Assembly: GCA_036676235.1 (NCBI GenBank)
Contig: JAKFDI010000107.1
Span: 4,566 to 68,565 of the forward strand
Direction: 5' to 3'
Length of the DNA stretch: 64,000 nucleotides
Origin: JAKFDI01 sp036676235
Lineage (GTDB): Bacteria; Pseudomonadota; Gammaproteobacteria; Burkholderiales; Burkholderiaceae_C
The notes beneath the pieces were generated by a model that was not told the DNA's origin, searched no databases, and worked only from the letters and a program-made list of their open reading frames with translations. This document shows, in pieces, positions 1 through 8,575 of this stretch (the stretch's first letter is position 1; every line of letters starts with the position of its first letter). Position numbers and translations under genes: made by a program.

Positions 1-174
1 GGCTTCGACGAGCTGGGCGCTCAGGCGGTCGTATTCCTCGGTGCTGCCGTCGCACCAGTACACGTCGCGGGCTTCGGTCAGGGCGGCTATCTCGGCCACC
101 CATTCGATCAGTCGGTTGTGGCGGACGTAGGCCGGCGTATTCAGGCGTACGCCTTCCATCACGGGTCGGTTCAT
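1..174 (-). CDS. pckG: Phosphoenolpyruvate carboxykinase (GTP), N-terminal fragment cut by the window edge
   Basis: The 58 codons visible encode the N-terminus of GTP-dependent PEP carboxykinase, which converts oxaloacetate to phosphoenolpyruvate in gluconeogenesis. The recognisable part is the family's N-terminal block: a helix ending in LIEWVAEIAALT, then the characteristic VYWCDGSTEEYDRL segment. The ATG is at 174 on the minus strand and the rest of the gene lies to the left of position 1. The assignment rests on this short but distinctive block; catalytic residues are outside the window. Confidence 0.85.
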   Translation of the reverse strand, partial: MNRPVMEGVRLNTPAYVRHNRLIEWVAEIAALTEARDVYWCDGSTEEYDRLSAQLVEA

Positions 175-208
175 GGCGATTCCAGTCGTCAGAGTCAAAA
201 AAAGCGGG

Positions 209-262
209 ATTGGGCAAATCCTGCTGACTCCTGTGGGGGCCGCTTGGCATGACTTGCCCAAT
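209..262. repeat. 9-bp perfect inverted repeat upstream of pckG
   Basis: ATTGGGCAA at 209-217 is matched by TTGCCCAAT at 254-262, with 36 bases between. It lies 35-88 bases upstream of the pckG start, so it could be a regulator site, but the half-sites are far apart and no family is indicated. Nothing else was recognised in the 175-447 intergenic region. Confidence 0.35.
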
Positions 263-447
263 GCCGCTGATGGAACCTGGCCGCCACTGGGGTAGGCGTG
301 CGGCGAGTCCGAAGGACGCTGGCAGATGGTGTGCCCAGCCGCGTCCGGAACGGATTGTCGGATCAGTGTAATTGGCTCGTAACCGCCGCAGGCGAGGGGA
401 TCATGCGAATCCGGTATGGGTTCATGCCGGTCAACTGAGCAGCCCGG

Positions 448-942
448 CTATGGGCAACTCAACACCACACCCTGCACGCTGCACACGCCCCGCGGGCCCA
501 TCAGGTTGGTGCCGAAGCGCTGCAGCCGCGAGCCGTCGCTCGCCCAGCAGCCGGCAGCGTCGCAGGTGGTCACCACGACCGGCGGCGCAGGCGGCCTCGC
601 CACTGGGGCGGGCGGTGCTGCGGGCGCCGGCACGGTGGCACGCGGCAAGGGGACGCGGGGCACGTCGATCGGCGGTTGCGCCAGGCGTCGCGGCGGGGAC
701 GGCGGGTCGCCCCGGGCGCCGAGGCAGGCACGCGCGGCGGCACGGCGCAGCGGTTCGAGCCGGGCCGCCGTTTCCCGGCGATCCCGGCCGGCGGCGCCGG
801 CACGCGCCTGGTCTTCCTGCACGCGCAGCGCATCGAGCGCCTGGCGGCACGCAGCGGAGTCGAGCGGATCACCGCCTTGCGCCAGGCCGGCGCCGGCGAT
901 CAGCGCGGCGAGCGGAACGAGAACGAAGCGGCAGCGATGCAT
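448..942 (-). CDS. Secreted proline/alanine-rich protein with conserved C-terminal Cys-Trp module
   Basis: A 164-residue protein with an N-terminal signal sequence (MHRCRFVLVPLAALIAGAG, likely cut near residue 22). A charged helical stretch of about residues 25-80 is followed by a Pro/Ala-rich linker. The C-terminus of about 40 residues contains CDAAGCWASDG, then NLMGPRGVC and a final cysteine, so four cysteines could form two disulfides. I recall this terminal module from exported hypothetical proteins of Burkholderiales; its function is unknown to me. The reading frame is open upstream to 1323, but that extension overlaps the next gene antisense to nothing conserved, so the ATG at 942 before the signal peptide was chosen. 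Confidence 0.6.
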   Translation of the reverse strand: MHRCRFVLVPLAALIAGAGLAQGGDPLDSAACRQALDALRVQEDQARAGAAGRDRRETAARLEPLRRAAARACLGARGDPPSPPRRLAQPPIDVPRVPLPRATVPAPAAPPAPVARPPAPPVVVTTCDAAGCWASDGSRLQRFGTNLMGPRGVCSVQGVVLSCP

Positions 943-986
943 CGCGTTTGGAGTTCGTCTGAAGCCTGCCGGTTCGACAGGGCTCG

Positions 987-1379
987 TCAGACAAGCGGCG
1001 CGCGGTTCTTGCGGTAGGAATCCTTCGTGGCGATCTTGCCGTCCCGGAAGGTGAACAGATCGCAGCCATGAACCTCGACGCGGCTGCCGTCCGCCCGGGT
1101 GCCGGTGAAGGTCCACTCCGAAACGCCGCGGTCGCCCTGGACGAAATGGCGCGCGCCGCCCCAGTGGGCGTCGGGGAAGACAGTCCAGACCTCGGCAAAG
1201 GCAGTTCGCACGGCCTCGTGGCCGACGCTGCGGGTGCCGCAGACGTCCGCACCGGCCGAGGCCTCGAAGACGCAGTCGTCGGTCATGAACGACATGAGGG
1301 CGTCGACGTCGTGACGGTTCCATGCATCGGCAAAGGCTTGCAACGTCTTGGAGGTGATCGCAGGAACGGCACTCATCAT
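987..1379 (-). CDS. SnoaL/NTF2-like domain protein
   Basis: A 130-residue single-domain protein of the nuclear transport factor 2/SnoaL-like superfamily, cone-shaped folds used by ketosteroid isomerases and many proteins of unknown function. The pattern of an N-terminal helix (FADAWNRHDVDALMSFMTDDCVFE), a central GHEAVRTAF helix and the strand WTFTGTRADG leading to LFTFRDGKI is typical. AAGGAG lies six bases before the ATG at 1379, which decides that start over the in-frame ATG at 1394 inside the ribosome-binding region. It is divergent from the acyltransferase gene. The substrate cannot be inferred. Confidence 0.75.
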   Translation of the reverse strand: MMSAVPAITSKTLQAFADAWNRHDVDALMSFMTDDCVFEASAGADVCGTRSVGHEAVRTAFAEVWTVFPDAHWGGARHFVQGDRGVSEWTFTGTRADGSRVEVHGCDLFTFRDGKIATKDSYRKNRAPLV

Positions 1380-1538
1380 GATCTGCTCCTTCATCGGTGG
1401 GTCGCCGAGTGTGGCGCGCGGCGCTGCACTTCGCTCGCTTTCGCCCCTGCGGCCGTCATGCGCACGTCATCCCGCCTTCATGCCCATGACACCGGGCCGG
1501 GCCACGATGCCGCATCGCCGCTGCCTCATCGCAGACTC

Positions 1539-2336
1539 ATGGAAAGCCTCTCGTCATCGCTTGCGACCTACGGCACGACACCCCGGCCGCCGACGACAGC
1601 CGAGCGCTTCGAGGTCCGCTGGGCGCGCACGCAGGACGAAGTGCGCGACGCGCAGCGGCTGCGCCACCGCGTCTTCGCCGAAGAGATGGGCGCGCGGCTG
1701 AGCGTTCCACCGGGCACGCCGCCACGTCTGGACGCAGACCGCCACGACGATTTCTGCGAGCACCTCCTCGTGCGCACGCTGCCCGACGACGGCGAGCCCG
1801 GCACGGTGATCGGCACCTACCGCGTGCTGCTGCCCGAGGCGGCGCGGCGCGCCGGCGGCTACTACGGCGAGGGCGAATTCGACCTCGCGCCGCTGGCCCC
1901 GTTGCTCCCGCGCACGGTCGAGCTGGGGCGCGCCTGCGTGCACCCGGACTGGCGCGCAGGCGGCGTGATCCTCGCGCTGTGGGGCGCGCTCGCCGAACTG
2001 ATGGCGCGCAACGGCATGGAGACGATGATCGGCTGCGCGAGCGTCAGCATGAGCGACGGCGGCCATTGCGCCAGCAGCCTGTACCGCCGCCTGCGCGAGA
2101 CGCACCTGGCCGACGCGCAATGGCGCGTGCGCCCGCGCCTGCCGCTGCCGGTGGACGAGCTGCGCAGCGACCTCGAGCCCGAGACGCCGCCGCTCATCAA
2201 GGGCTACCTGCGCTGCGGTGCCCAGTTGCTGGGCGCGCCGGCGTGGGATCCGGACTTCAACACCGCCGACCTGCCGTTGATGATGCAGGCGGCGCAACTG
2301 CCGCCCCGCTACCGGCGGCACTTCTTCGCGGCTTGA
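1539..2336 (+). CDS. GNAT-fold N-acyltransferase, OlsB-like (PEP-CTERM/hemolysin-type Acetyltransf_5)
   Basis: The 265-residue product resembles the OlsB/hemolysin-like acyltransferases that use acyl-ACP to N-acylate ornithine, the first step of ornithine lipid synthesis. Visible hallmarks are LRHRVFAEEMGA near residue 45, the HDDFCEHLLV segment, the strand VIGTYRVLLPE, VELGRACVHPDWR and the C-terminal LIKGYLRCGAQLLGAPAWDPDF block, which is typical of this family. No olsA-like gene is adjacent, so ornithine as the acceptor is an inference. The start was set at the ATG preceding the first family-like residues; the frame is open further upstream without similarity. Confidence 0.75.
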   Translation: MESLSSSLATYGTTPRPPTTAERFEVRWARTQDEVRDAQRLRHRVFAEEMGARLSVPPGTPPRLDADRHDDFCEHLLVRTLPDDGEPGTVIGTYRVLLPEAARRAGGYYGEGEFDLAPLAPLLPRTVELGRACVHPDWRAGGVILALWGALAELMARNGMETMIGCASVSMSDGGHCASSLYRRLRETHLADAQWRVRPRLPLPVDELRSDLEPETPPLIKGYLRCGAQLLGAPAWDPDFNTADLPLMMQAAQLPPRYRRHFFAA

Positions 2337-2567
2337 CGCCGCGCGCGACCCGGCGCGGGAGCGCCCGGGTTGTTGCACGCTTCACGGCCGGCCGAGGCGT
2401 CCGGAGTGCGCCCCTGCCGAGGCGGCCACCGCAGTGCTCAAATCGGCATTCATGCAACGCCGCACGCCGGAACGGCCGCCTCGCCCGCGCGCCGGGCGGG
2501 CCGTGCCGGCGAACGAAGGCAAGATGCGAACCCCGACTTCCATTCCCGACGTGAGGAAGGACTCCCG

Positions 2568-3209
2568 ATGAACCTGTCGTGGCCCGCGTTCGACCTGGCC
2601 TTCTTCGGCTCGCTGTTCTCCAGCGTCTACTCGTTTCCGATCCTCATCTTCGGCGCGCTGTTCATCGTGCTGCTGGTGCTTGCGTTCCGCGGCCGCGACG
2701 ATGAACTGCCGCACCGCCGCCCCGGCTCCGCGCCGGACGCCGCGGCCTCACCGGCCCGGGCGCCCGCCGCCGTACCGCCCCAGCCGCAGGCACCGGCACC
2801 GGCGCCCGCCGCCGCGGGCACGCCGGTCATCCTGGTCGCCGACGATTCGATGGTCGCCCGCGCCAAGCTCGGGCGGCTGCTGCAGGGCGCGGGCTACGAG
2901 GTGGTGCTGGCTGCCGACGGCGTCGAGGCGCTCGAGGCGCTGTCCAAGCAGTTCTTCTCCCTGCTCATCACCGACCTCGAGATGCCCAACATGGACGGGC
3001 TGGAACTCATCTCCAACGTGCAGGGCAGCCTGGAGACGGAAGACCTGCCCATCGTCGCCATCACCGGCCACGACGACCTGCAGGCGCGAGTGCGCGATGT
3101 CGAGGGGCTGTACGGCCTGTTCAAGAAGCCGTGGAACGACCGCGACCTGCTCAAGCGCGTGAGCACCCTCGCGCACGTGCGGCCGCTGCGCCCGGCCGCG
3201 AGCACCTGA
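2568..3209 (+). CDS. Membrane-anchored stand-alone receiver (CheY-like) protein
   Basis: The 213-residue protein has one predicted membrane span (about residues 22-41), an Ala/Pro-rich linker (about 52-83) and a complete receiver domain (about 86-205). Receiver residues are all present: acidic pair D92/D93, phospho-acceptor D136 in LLITDLEMPNMDG, T166 in AITG and K187 in FKKPW. There is no DNA-binding or enzymatic output domain and no kinase gene beside it. GAGGAAGG precedes the ATG by about five bases and fixes the start. It probably presents a phospho-receiver at the inner membrane face; partners are unknown. Confidence 0.8.
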   Translation: MNLSWPAFDLAFFGSLFSSVYSFPILIFGALFIVLLVLAFRGRDDELPHRRPGSAPDAAASPARAPAAVPPQPQAPAPAPAAAGTPVILVADDSMVARAKLGRLLQGAGYEVVLAADGVEALEALSKQFFSLLITDLEMPNMDGLELISNVQGSLETEDLPIVAITGHDDLQARVRDVEGLYGLFKKPWNDRDLLKRVSTLAHVRPLRPAAST

Positions 3210-3313
3210 GCCGGCGCCGCTGCGCTGCATCGCTCCGACGCCTTCTCACGGGGGCGCGCCACGTGCGCACAATGCATGCTCACGGCGCCGCGCGCCCACA
3301 CAGGAGCACCCCG

Positions 3314-4654
3314 ATGAGCCACGTCCTGCACCGGCAACTGCAGCATCCGCTGCCGGTCGCCACCGCCGCCGCCGGCGTCACGATCACCGATGCCGAGGGC
3401 CGGCAGTACATCGATGCGTCGGGCGGCGCGGCGGTGTCGTGCCTCGGCCACGCGCACCCGGATGTGCTGCGCGCCATGCACGAGCAGATCGACCGCGTGG
3501 CCTATGCCCACACCAGCTTCTTCACGACAGAGGTGGCCGAGGAACTGGCGGCCAACCTGGTCGACAACGCCCCCGCAGGCATGAGCCACGCCTATTTCGT
3601 CTCCGGCGGCTCGGAGGCGGTGGAGGCGGCGCTGAAGATGGCGCGCCAATACTTCGTCGAGATCGGCCAGCCCGAGCGGCGGCATTTCATCGCCCGGCGC
3701 CAGAGCTACCACGGCAACACGCTGGGCGCGCTGGCCGTCGGTGGCAACGAATGGCGGCGACGCCAGTTCGCGCCGCTCTTGATGGACGTGACCCACGTCT
3801 CGCCCTGCTACGACTACCGCGACCGCCGCGCCGACGAGACGCCCGAGCAGTACGGTGCGCGGCTGGTGCAGGAACTGGCGGATGCAATCGAGCGGCTCGG
3901 CCCGCAGCACGTGATCGCCTTCGTGGCGGAAACCGTGGTCGGCGCGACCGCTGGCGCCCTCACCTCGCCGCCCGGCTACCTGCGCGGCGTGCGCGAACTG
4001 TGCTCGCGCCACGGCATCCTGCTGATCCTCGACGAGGTGATGTGCGGCATGGGGCGCACCGGCACGCTGCACGCCTGCGAGCAGGAAGGCGTGGCGCCCG
4101 ACCTGATGACCATCGCCAAGGGCCTGGGCGGCGGCTACCAGCCGATCGGGGCGGTGCTGGCGCAGGGCAAGATCGTCGAGGCCTTCAAGCGCGGCAGCGG
4201 GCTGTTCCAGCACGGACACACCTACATCGGCCACGCGGTGGCGTGCGCGGCGGCGCTGGCGGTGCAGCGGGTGATCGTGCGCGACGGGCTGCTCGATGCG
4301 GTGAAGCGCCAAGGCGCCGGGCTGTTCGAGCGCCTGCACGCGGCCTTCGATGACCATCCGCACGTCGGCGACATCCGCGGTCGCGGGCTGTTCGCCGGTG
4401 TCGAGCTGGTGGCCGACCGGGCGAGCAAAGAGCCATTCGATCCGAAGGCCAAGCTGCACGCCGAAATCAAGCGGCAAGCGATGGCCCGCGGCCTGATGGT
4501 CTACCCGATGGGCGGCACGATCGACGGCCAGCGCGGCGACCACGTGCTGCTGGCGCCGCCCTTCATCGTGAGCGACGCCGACCTGGATGCCATCGCCTCG
4601 TGCCTGCACGCGGCGGTGGACGCGGCCATCGCCGCGGTGGCCGCACGCGGCTGA
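3314..4654 (+). CDS. Class III PLP-dependent aminotransferase
   Basis: A 446-residue fold-type I aminotransferase of the class III group (ornithine/omega-amino acid/aspartate aminotransferase family). The cofactor lysine is K269 in TIAKGLGGGYQP; LILDEVMCGMGRTG carries the PLP-ring aspartate, and FVSGGSEAVEAALKMAR is the phosphate-binding loop. It moves an amino group between an amino donor and a keto acid, but the substrate cannot be read from the sequence. It lies just upstream of a TAXI transporter, which suggests that it may process the imported compound. ATG 3314 follows an AGGAG eight bases upstream. Confidence 0.88.
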   Translation: MSHVLHRQLQHPLPVATAAAGVTITDAEGRQYIDASGGAAVSCLGHAHPDVLRAMHEQIDRVAYAHTSFFTTEVAEELAANLVDNAPAGMSHAYFVSGGSEAVEAALKMARQYFVEIGQPERRHFIARRQSYHGNTLGALAVGGNEWRRRQFAPLLMDVTHVSPCYDYRDRRADETPEQYGARLVQELADAIERLGPQHVIAFVAETVVGATAGALTSPPGYLRGVRELCSRHGILLILDEVMCGMGRTGTLHACEQEGVAPDLMTIAKGLGGGYQPIGAVLAQGKIVEAFKRGSGLFQHGHTYIGHAVACAAALAVQRVIVRDGLLDAVKRQGAGLFERLHAAFDDHPHVGDIRGRGLFAGVELVADRASKEPFDPKAKLHAEIKRQAMARGLMVYPMGGTIDGQRGDHVLLAPPFIVSDADLDAIASCLHAAVDAAIAAVAARG

Positions 4655-4657
4655 GAA

Positions 4658-4679
4658 CCGCCCCGGCCGGCCGGGGCGG
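4658..4679. other. Perfect GC palindrome directly after the aminotransferase stop
   Basis: A 22-base self-complementary GC stretch begins four bases after the TGA at 4652-4654. It could fold into a strong hairpin that stabilises the mRNA end or slows polymerase. There is no T-tract after it, so it is not a standard intrinsic terminator. Confidence 0.4.
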
Positions 4680-4834
4680 GGTAATCCGGGAGGCGCCGAG
4701 ACCGCCGCAGGGCTTATGTTCCCGGCACGGTCCGTGCAACCTATTTGCCGCACGGCACCTGACCCCCAGCACGCCGGCTTCACGAGGGCCGGCACGCACC
4801 ATCAACGACACCAAGACCCAAGAAGGAACCCCTC

Positions 4835-5821
4835 ATGACTCGCCTCCTGCCCCGTCATTTGCGCCTGGCATTCGCCGGCGCCGCCCTCGCGCTCGCCCTG
4901 CCCGCCACGCCGGCACTCGCGCAGCAGAAGTTCATCACCGTCGGCACCGGCGGCGTGACCGGCGTGTACTACGCCGCGGGCGGCGCCGTCTGCCGCCTGG
5001 TCAACAAGGAGCGCGCCAAGCACAACATGCGCTGCTCGGTCGAGTCGACCGGCGGCTCGGTGTTCAACGTCAACACCATCAAGGCCGGCGAACTGGACCT
5101 CGGTTTCGTGCAGTCGGACGTTCAGTACAACGCGACCAAGGGCATCGCCCAGTTCAAGGACGACGGTGCGCACGGCGAGCTGCGCGCGGTGTTCTCGGTG
5201 CACCCCGAGCCGTTCACGGTGGTGGCGCGCAAGGAAGCGGGCATCAAGACCTTCGACGACTTCAAGGGCAAGCGCTTCAACGTCGGCAACCCCGGCTCGG
5301 GCACGCGCGCCTCGATGGAGGAGTTCCTTGCCGCCAAGGGCTGGAAGCTGTCGGACTTCTCGCTCGCCTCGGAGCTGAAGGCCGACGAGCACGGCCCGGC
5401 CCTGTGCGACGGCAAGATCGACGGCTTCTTCTACGCCGTGGGTCACCCGTCGGCCAACATCCAGGACCCGACCACCACCTGCAGCGCGCAGCTCGTCTCG
5501 CTCACCGGACCGGCGGTGGACAAGCTCGTGGCCGACAAACCGTACTACGCCAAGGCCACCATCCCGGCCGGGCTGTACCCGAACAACCCGCAGGCGACCG
5601 AGACCTACGGCGTGCTCGCGACGATGGTGTCTTCCACCAAGACCTCGCCGGATGCGGTGTACGCCGTGGTGAAGGCGGTGTTCGACAACTTCAACGAGTT
5701 CAAGAAGCTGCACCCGGCGCTGGCGCACCTGACGCCCGAGAAGATGGTCAAGGACGGCCTGTCCGCGCCGCTGCACGAAGGCGCGGCGCGCTACTACAAG
5801 GAAAAGGGCTGGATTAAGTAA
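4835..5821 (+). CDS. TAXI-family TRAP transporter solute receptor
   Basis: This 328-residue periplasmic receptor of the TAXI (TRAP-associated extracytoplasmic immunogenic) family delivers solutes to a TRAP permease. Residues 1-29 form a Sec signal peptide ending ALA. The mature start KFITVGTGGVTGVYYAAGGAVCRLVN, the ESTGGSVFNVNTIKAGELDLGFVQSD region and GNPGSGTR are standard for the family. C53 and C67 of the precursor region, and a further pair later, could form disulfides. The permease follows 134 bases downstream, separated by a dispersed repeat. Known TAXI substrates include glutamate and C4/C5 acids; here the substrate is unknown. Confidence 0.92.
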   Translation: MTRLLPRHLRLAFAGAALALALPATPALAQQKFITVGTGGVTGVYYAAGGAVCRLVNKERAKHNMRCSVESTGGSVFNVNTIKAGELDLGFVQSDVQYNATKGIAQFKDDGAHGELRAVFSVHPEPFTVVARKEAGIKTFDDFKGKRFNVGNPGSGTRASMEEFLAAKGWKLSDFSLASELKADEHGPALCDGKIDGFFYAVGHPSANIQDPTTTCSAQLVSLTGPAVDKLVADKPYYAKATIPAGLYPNNPQATETYGVLATMVSSTKTSPDAVYAVVKAVFDNFNEFKKLHPALAHLTPEKMVKDGLSAPLHEGAARYYKEKGWIK

Positions 5822-5825
5822 GGCA

Positions 5826-5892
5826 CCCCCTACGCGCTACGCGCACCCCCCAGGGGGCGGACCGGCGGAGCCGGATCCGCGGTGTTGCTTGA
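5826..5892 (+). repeat. Dispersed intergenic repeat, family 1, copy A
   Basis: It begins four bases after the TAXI receptor stop. It has a CCCCCTACGCG head, a central run of Cs then Gs, the CCGGCGGAGCCGG hairpin arm, GGATCCGCGG and a TTGCTTGA tail. The same blocks recur at 15456-15537, 16899-16977, 22924-23002 and 62771-62849. It is oriented with both flanking genes. Copy A lacks the CAACACCAG segment present in copies C and D. Confidence 0.85.
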
Positions 5893-5955
5893 TCGCCGGA
5901 TCATGCGGCGGGTGGTGCGCGGCGAACGGATCACTGAGAAGACGAAGGGGCGGCC

Positions 5956-8550
5956 ATGGCCACCGACATCGAAAAAGCCCCTGAGGCACTGCAGCAACTG
6001 GTGGCCGACACCGACACCGGTGGGCGCAAGCCCACTGGTGTCACGGCCGCCATTCTTTTCACGGTATCGCTCGCCTGGGCGCTGTTCCAGCTCTGGTATG
6101 CGTCGCCGCTGCCGTTTACCTTCAGCTTCGGCATCCTCAACGCCACCGAGGCGCGCGCCCTGCACCTGGGGTTCGCGCTCTTTCTCGCCTTCACGGCGTG
6201 GCCGGCCTTCAAGCGCTCGCCGCGCCGCCATGTGCCGGTGCTCGACTGGGTGATGTCGCTCGTGGGCGCCTTCTGCGGCGCCTACCTGCTGATCTTCTAC
6301 GCCGAACTCGCCACGCGGCCCGGCCAACCCACCCCGTTCGACATCGCGGTAGCGGTCGTCGGCATGGTGCTGCTGCTCGAAGCCACGCGGCGCGCCATCG
6401 GCTGGCCGATGTCGGTGCTGGGCCTCGTGTTCATCGGCTACGCGATGCTTGGGCCCTGGCTGCCCGACGTGCTGGCGCACGGCGGGGCGTCGGTCAACCG
6501 GCTGATGTCGCACATGTGGCTCACGACCGAAGGCGTGTACGGCATCGCGCTCGGCGTGTCGGCCGGCACCATCTTCGTCTACGTGCTCTTCGGCACCCTG
6601 CTCGACCGCGCGGGCGGCGGCAACTACATGATGCAGGTGAGCTTCGCGGCGCTCGGCCACATGCGCGGCGGGCCGGCCAAGGTGGCCGTCATCTCATCCG
6701 CGCTGAACGGCATGATCTCCGGCTCGTCGGTGTCGAACGTCGTCTCGGGCGGCATCTTCACGATTCCGCTCATGAAGAAGTCGGGCTACGGCGGCGTGAA
6801 GGCCGGCGCCATCGAGACCATGAGTTCGGTCAACGGCCAGATCATGCCGCCGGTGATGGGTGCGGCGGCCTTTCTGATGGTCGAGTACGTGGGCATTCCG
6901 TACTCCGAGGTCGTCAAGCACGCCTTCCTGCCGGCGATTCTTTCGTACATCGGCCTGCTGTACATCGTGCACCTCGAGGCGCTGCAGTTGGGGCTCATGC
7001 CCATCGTGCAGCGGGCGCCGCGCGCCATCTCCGTCAAGCTGCTGCGCTTCGGCATCGGCATCTCGGGCATGGTGATCGTCTCCGGGGTGCTGTACTACCT
7101 GCTCACCTTCCTGCAATCGCTGCTCGGTGAATCGGCGGCCTGGGCGATCGGCGCGGTGGTGCTGGCGCTGTACCTGTTCTCGGTGTGGCAGGCGGCGCGC
7201 TGCCCCGACCTGCCCGAAGACATCGACGTCGAGAACCCCAAGCCGCTGGACACCTGGCCCACGGTTCAGGCCGGCCTGCACTACCTCATGCCGATCGGCA
7301 CGCTGATCTGGTGCCTGATGGTCGAGATGATGTCGCCCTCGCTGTCGGCGTTCTGGGCCATCGCGGTGCTGATGGTGCTGATGCTCACACAGCGCCCGCT
7401 GATCCACCTCTTCCGCGGCACGCCGTCCAAGGGCGCATGGATGCAGGGCGCGCGTGACCTGATCGGCGGCATGACCGACGGCTCGCGCAACATGATCGGC
7501 ATCGGCGTGGCCACGGCCACGGCCGGCATCATCGTCGGCGGCATCACGCTCACCGGCCTCGGTTTCCGCATGACCGAGTTCGTCGAGTTCGTGTCGCAGG
7601 GCAACGTGATGGCGATGCTGCTGTTCATCGCCTTCGTGTGCCTGGTGCTGGGCCTGGGTGTGCCGACCACCGCCAACTACGTGCTCGTCGCCACGCTGAT
7701 GGCGCCGGTGGTGGTGGAGCTCGGTGCGCGCAGCGGGCTCGTCATCCCGCTGATCGCGGTGCACCTGTTCGTCTTCTATTACGGAATCATGGGCGACATC
7801 ACGCCGCCCGTCGGCTTGGCCACCTTCGCGGCAGCCGCGATCTCCGGCGAGGACGCCATCGCCACGGGCGTGCAGGGTGCGCTGTACGCGCTGCGCACCG
7901 TGGTGCTGCCCTTCATCTGGATCTTCAACCCGCAGTTGCTGCTGATCGACGTGAACGGGCCGCTGGAACTGGTGCTCGTGGTGGGGGCGTGCACGCTCGC
8001 GATGCTGCTGTTCGCAGCCATCACCATGCGCTGGTTCCGCGTCAAGTCACGCCTGTGGGAAACGCTGGCGCTGATCGTGGCGACGGCCCTGCTGTTCCGC
8101 CCCGACTTCTTCATGGACCAGATCACGTCGCCCTACACCGACGCCCCGGCGGCCGAGGTGTACGAGGTCGCGCGCGACACGCCCCAGCGCATCGTCATGG
8201 TGATCGAAGGCACCACCATCGAAGGCGAGGAGGTGCGCAAGACCGTTGCCTTGAACCTCGACGAAGGCACGGACGGCCGCAAGCGGCTGGCCGACGCCGG
8301 GCTCACGCTGGTGTCGATGGGCGGGCAGACGCAGATCACCGGCGTGCGCTTCGGCACCCGGGCGAAGAAATCCGGCTTCGAGCAGGGCTGGACGGTGCAG
8401 TCGCTGAAGGTGCCGACCGACCGGCCCGCGGTGCATTGGTTCTACCTGCCGGCGCTGCTCATCGTGGCACTGGTGTGGTGGGCGCAGGGCCGGCGGATGC
8501 GGCGCGATCCGTCGATGCCGCAGGGCAGCCCATCGCTCGGCACCGCATGA
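5956..8550 (+). CDS. TRAP transporter permease, DctQ-DctM 4TM/12TM fusion (TAXI type)
   Basis: This 864-residue inner-membrane protein fuses the small (four-helix, roughly residues 30-190) and large (twelve-helix, roughly 190-715) TRAP permease subunits. The fused form is usual for TAXI systems. Family signatures include SGSSVSNVVSGGIFTIPLMKK, SSVNGQIMPPVMGAAAFLMVEY and LGLGVPTTANYVLVATLMAP. The C-terminus (about residues 720-864) is the soluble DUF3394-type region seen in these permeases, ending with one more hydrophobic segment and a basic tail. It would use an ion gradient to import the solute bound by the upstream receptor. Confidence 0.92.
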   Translation: MATDIEKAPEALQQLVADTDTGGRKPTGVTAAILFTVSLAWALFQLWYASPLPFTFSFGILNATEARALHLGFALFLAFTAWPAFKRSPRRHVPVLDWVMSLVGAFCGAYLLIFYAELATRPGQPTPFDIAVAVVGMVLLLEATRRAIGWPMSVLGLVFIGYAMLGPWLPDVLAHGGASVNRLMSHMWLTTEGVYGIALGVSAGTIFVYVLFGTLLDRAGGGNYMMQVSFAALGHMRGGPAKVAVISSALNGMISGSSVSNVVSGGIFTIPLMKKSGYGGVKAGAIETMSSVNGQIMPPVMGAAAFLMVEYVGIPYSEVVKHAFLPAILSYIGLLYIVHLEALQLGLMPIVQRAPRAISVKLLRFGIGISGMVIVSGVLYYLLTFLQSLLGESAAWAIGAVVLALYLFSVWQAARCPDLPEDIDVENPKPLDTWPTVQAGLHYLMPIGTLIWCLMVEMMSPSLSAFWAIAVLMVLMLTQRPLIHLFRGTPSKGAWMQGARDLIGGMTDGSRNMIGIGVATATAGIIVGGITLTGLGFRMTEFVEFVSQGNVMAMLLFIAFVCLVLGLGVPTTANYVLVATLMAPVVVELGARSGLVIPLIAVHLFVFYYGIMGDITPPVGLATFAAAAISGEDAIATGVQGALYALRTVVLPFIWIFNPQLLLIDVNGPLELVLVVGACTLAMLLFAAITMRWFRVKSRLWETLALIVATALLFRPDFFMDQITSPYTDAPAAEVYEVARDTPQRIVMVIEGTTIEGEEVRKTVALNLDEGTDGRKRLADAGLTLVSMGGQTQITGVRFGTRAKKSGFEQGWTVQSLKVPTDRPAVHWFYLPALLIVALVWWAQGRRMRRDPSMPQGSPSLGTA

Positions 8551-8575
8551 ACTCGTTTCCGCCGCAGTACCGGCC

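Noticed and set aside
961..990. A fragment resembling the TGTCGAAGG-type repeat near 968
   Set aside because: Only about ten bases resemble the element and they lie at a gene end; too short to call.
943..1323. Upstream in-frame extension of the hypothetical gene at 448-942
   Set aside because: The extension overlaps the NTF2-like gene and precedes an obvious signal peptide; a start at 942 is far more likely.
1068..1538. Upstream extension of the OlsB-like acyltransferase frame
   Set aside because: It runs antisense through the NTF2-like gene and its promoter and shows no similarity to the family N-terminus.
2894..4795. 633-residue antisense reading frame on the minus strand over the receiver and aminotransferase genes
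   Set aside because: It is an open-frame shadow of high-GC coding sequence; its translation is rich in Arg, His and Ala with no family features, while the opposite strand encodes clear enzymes.
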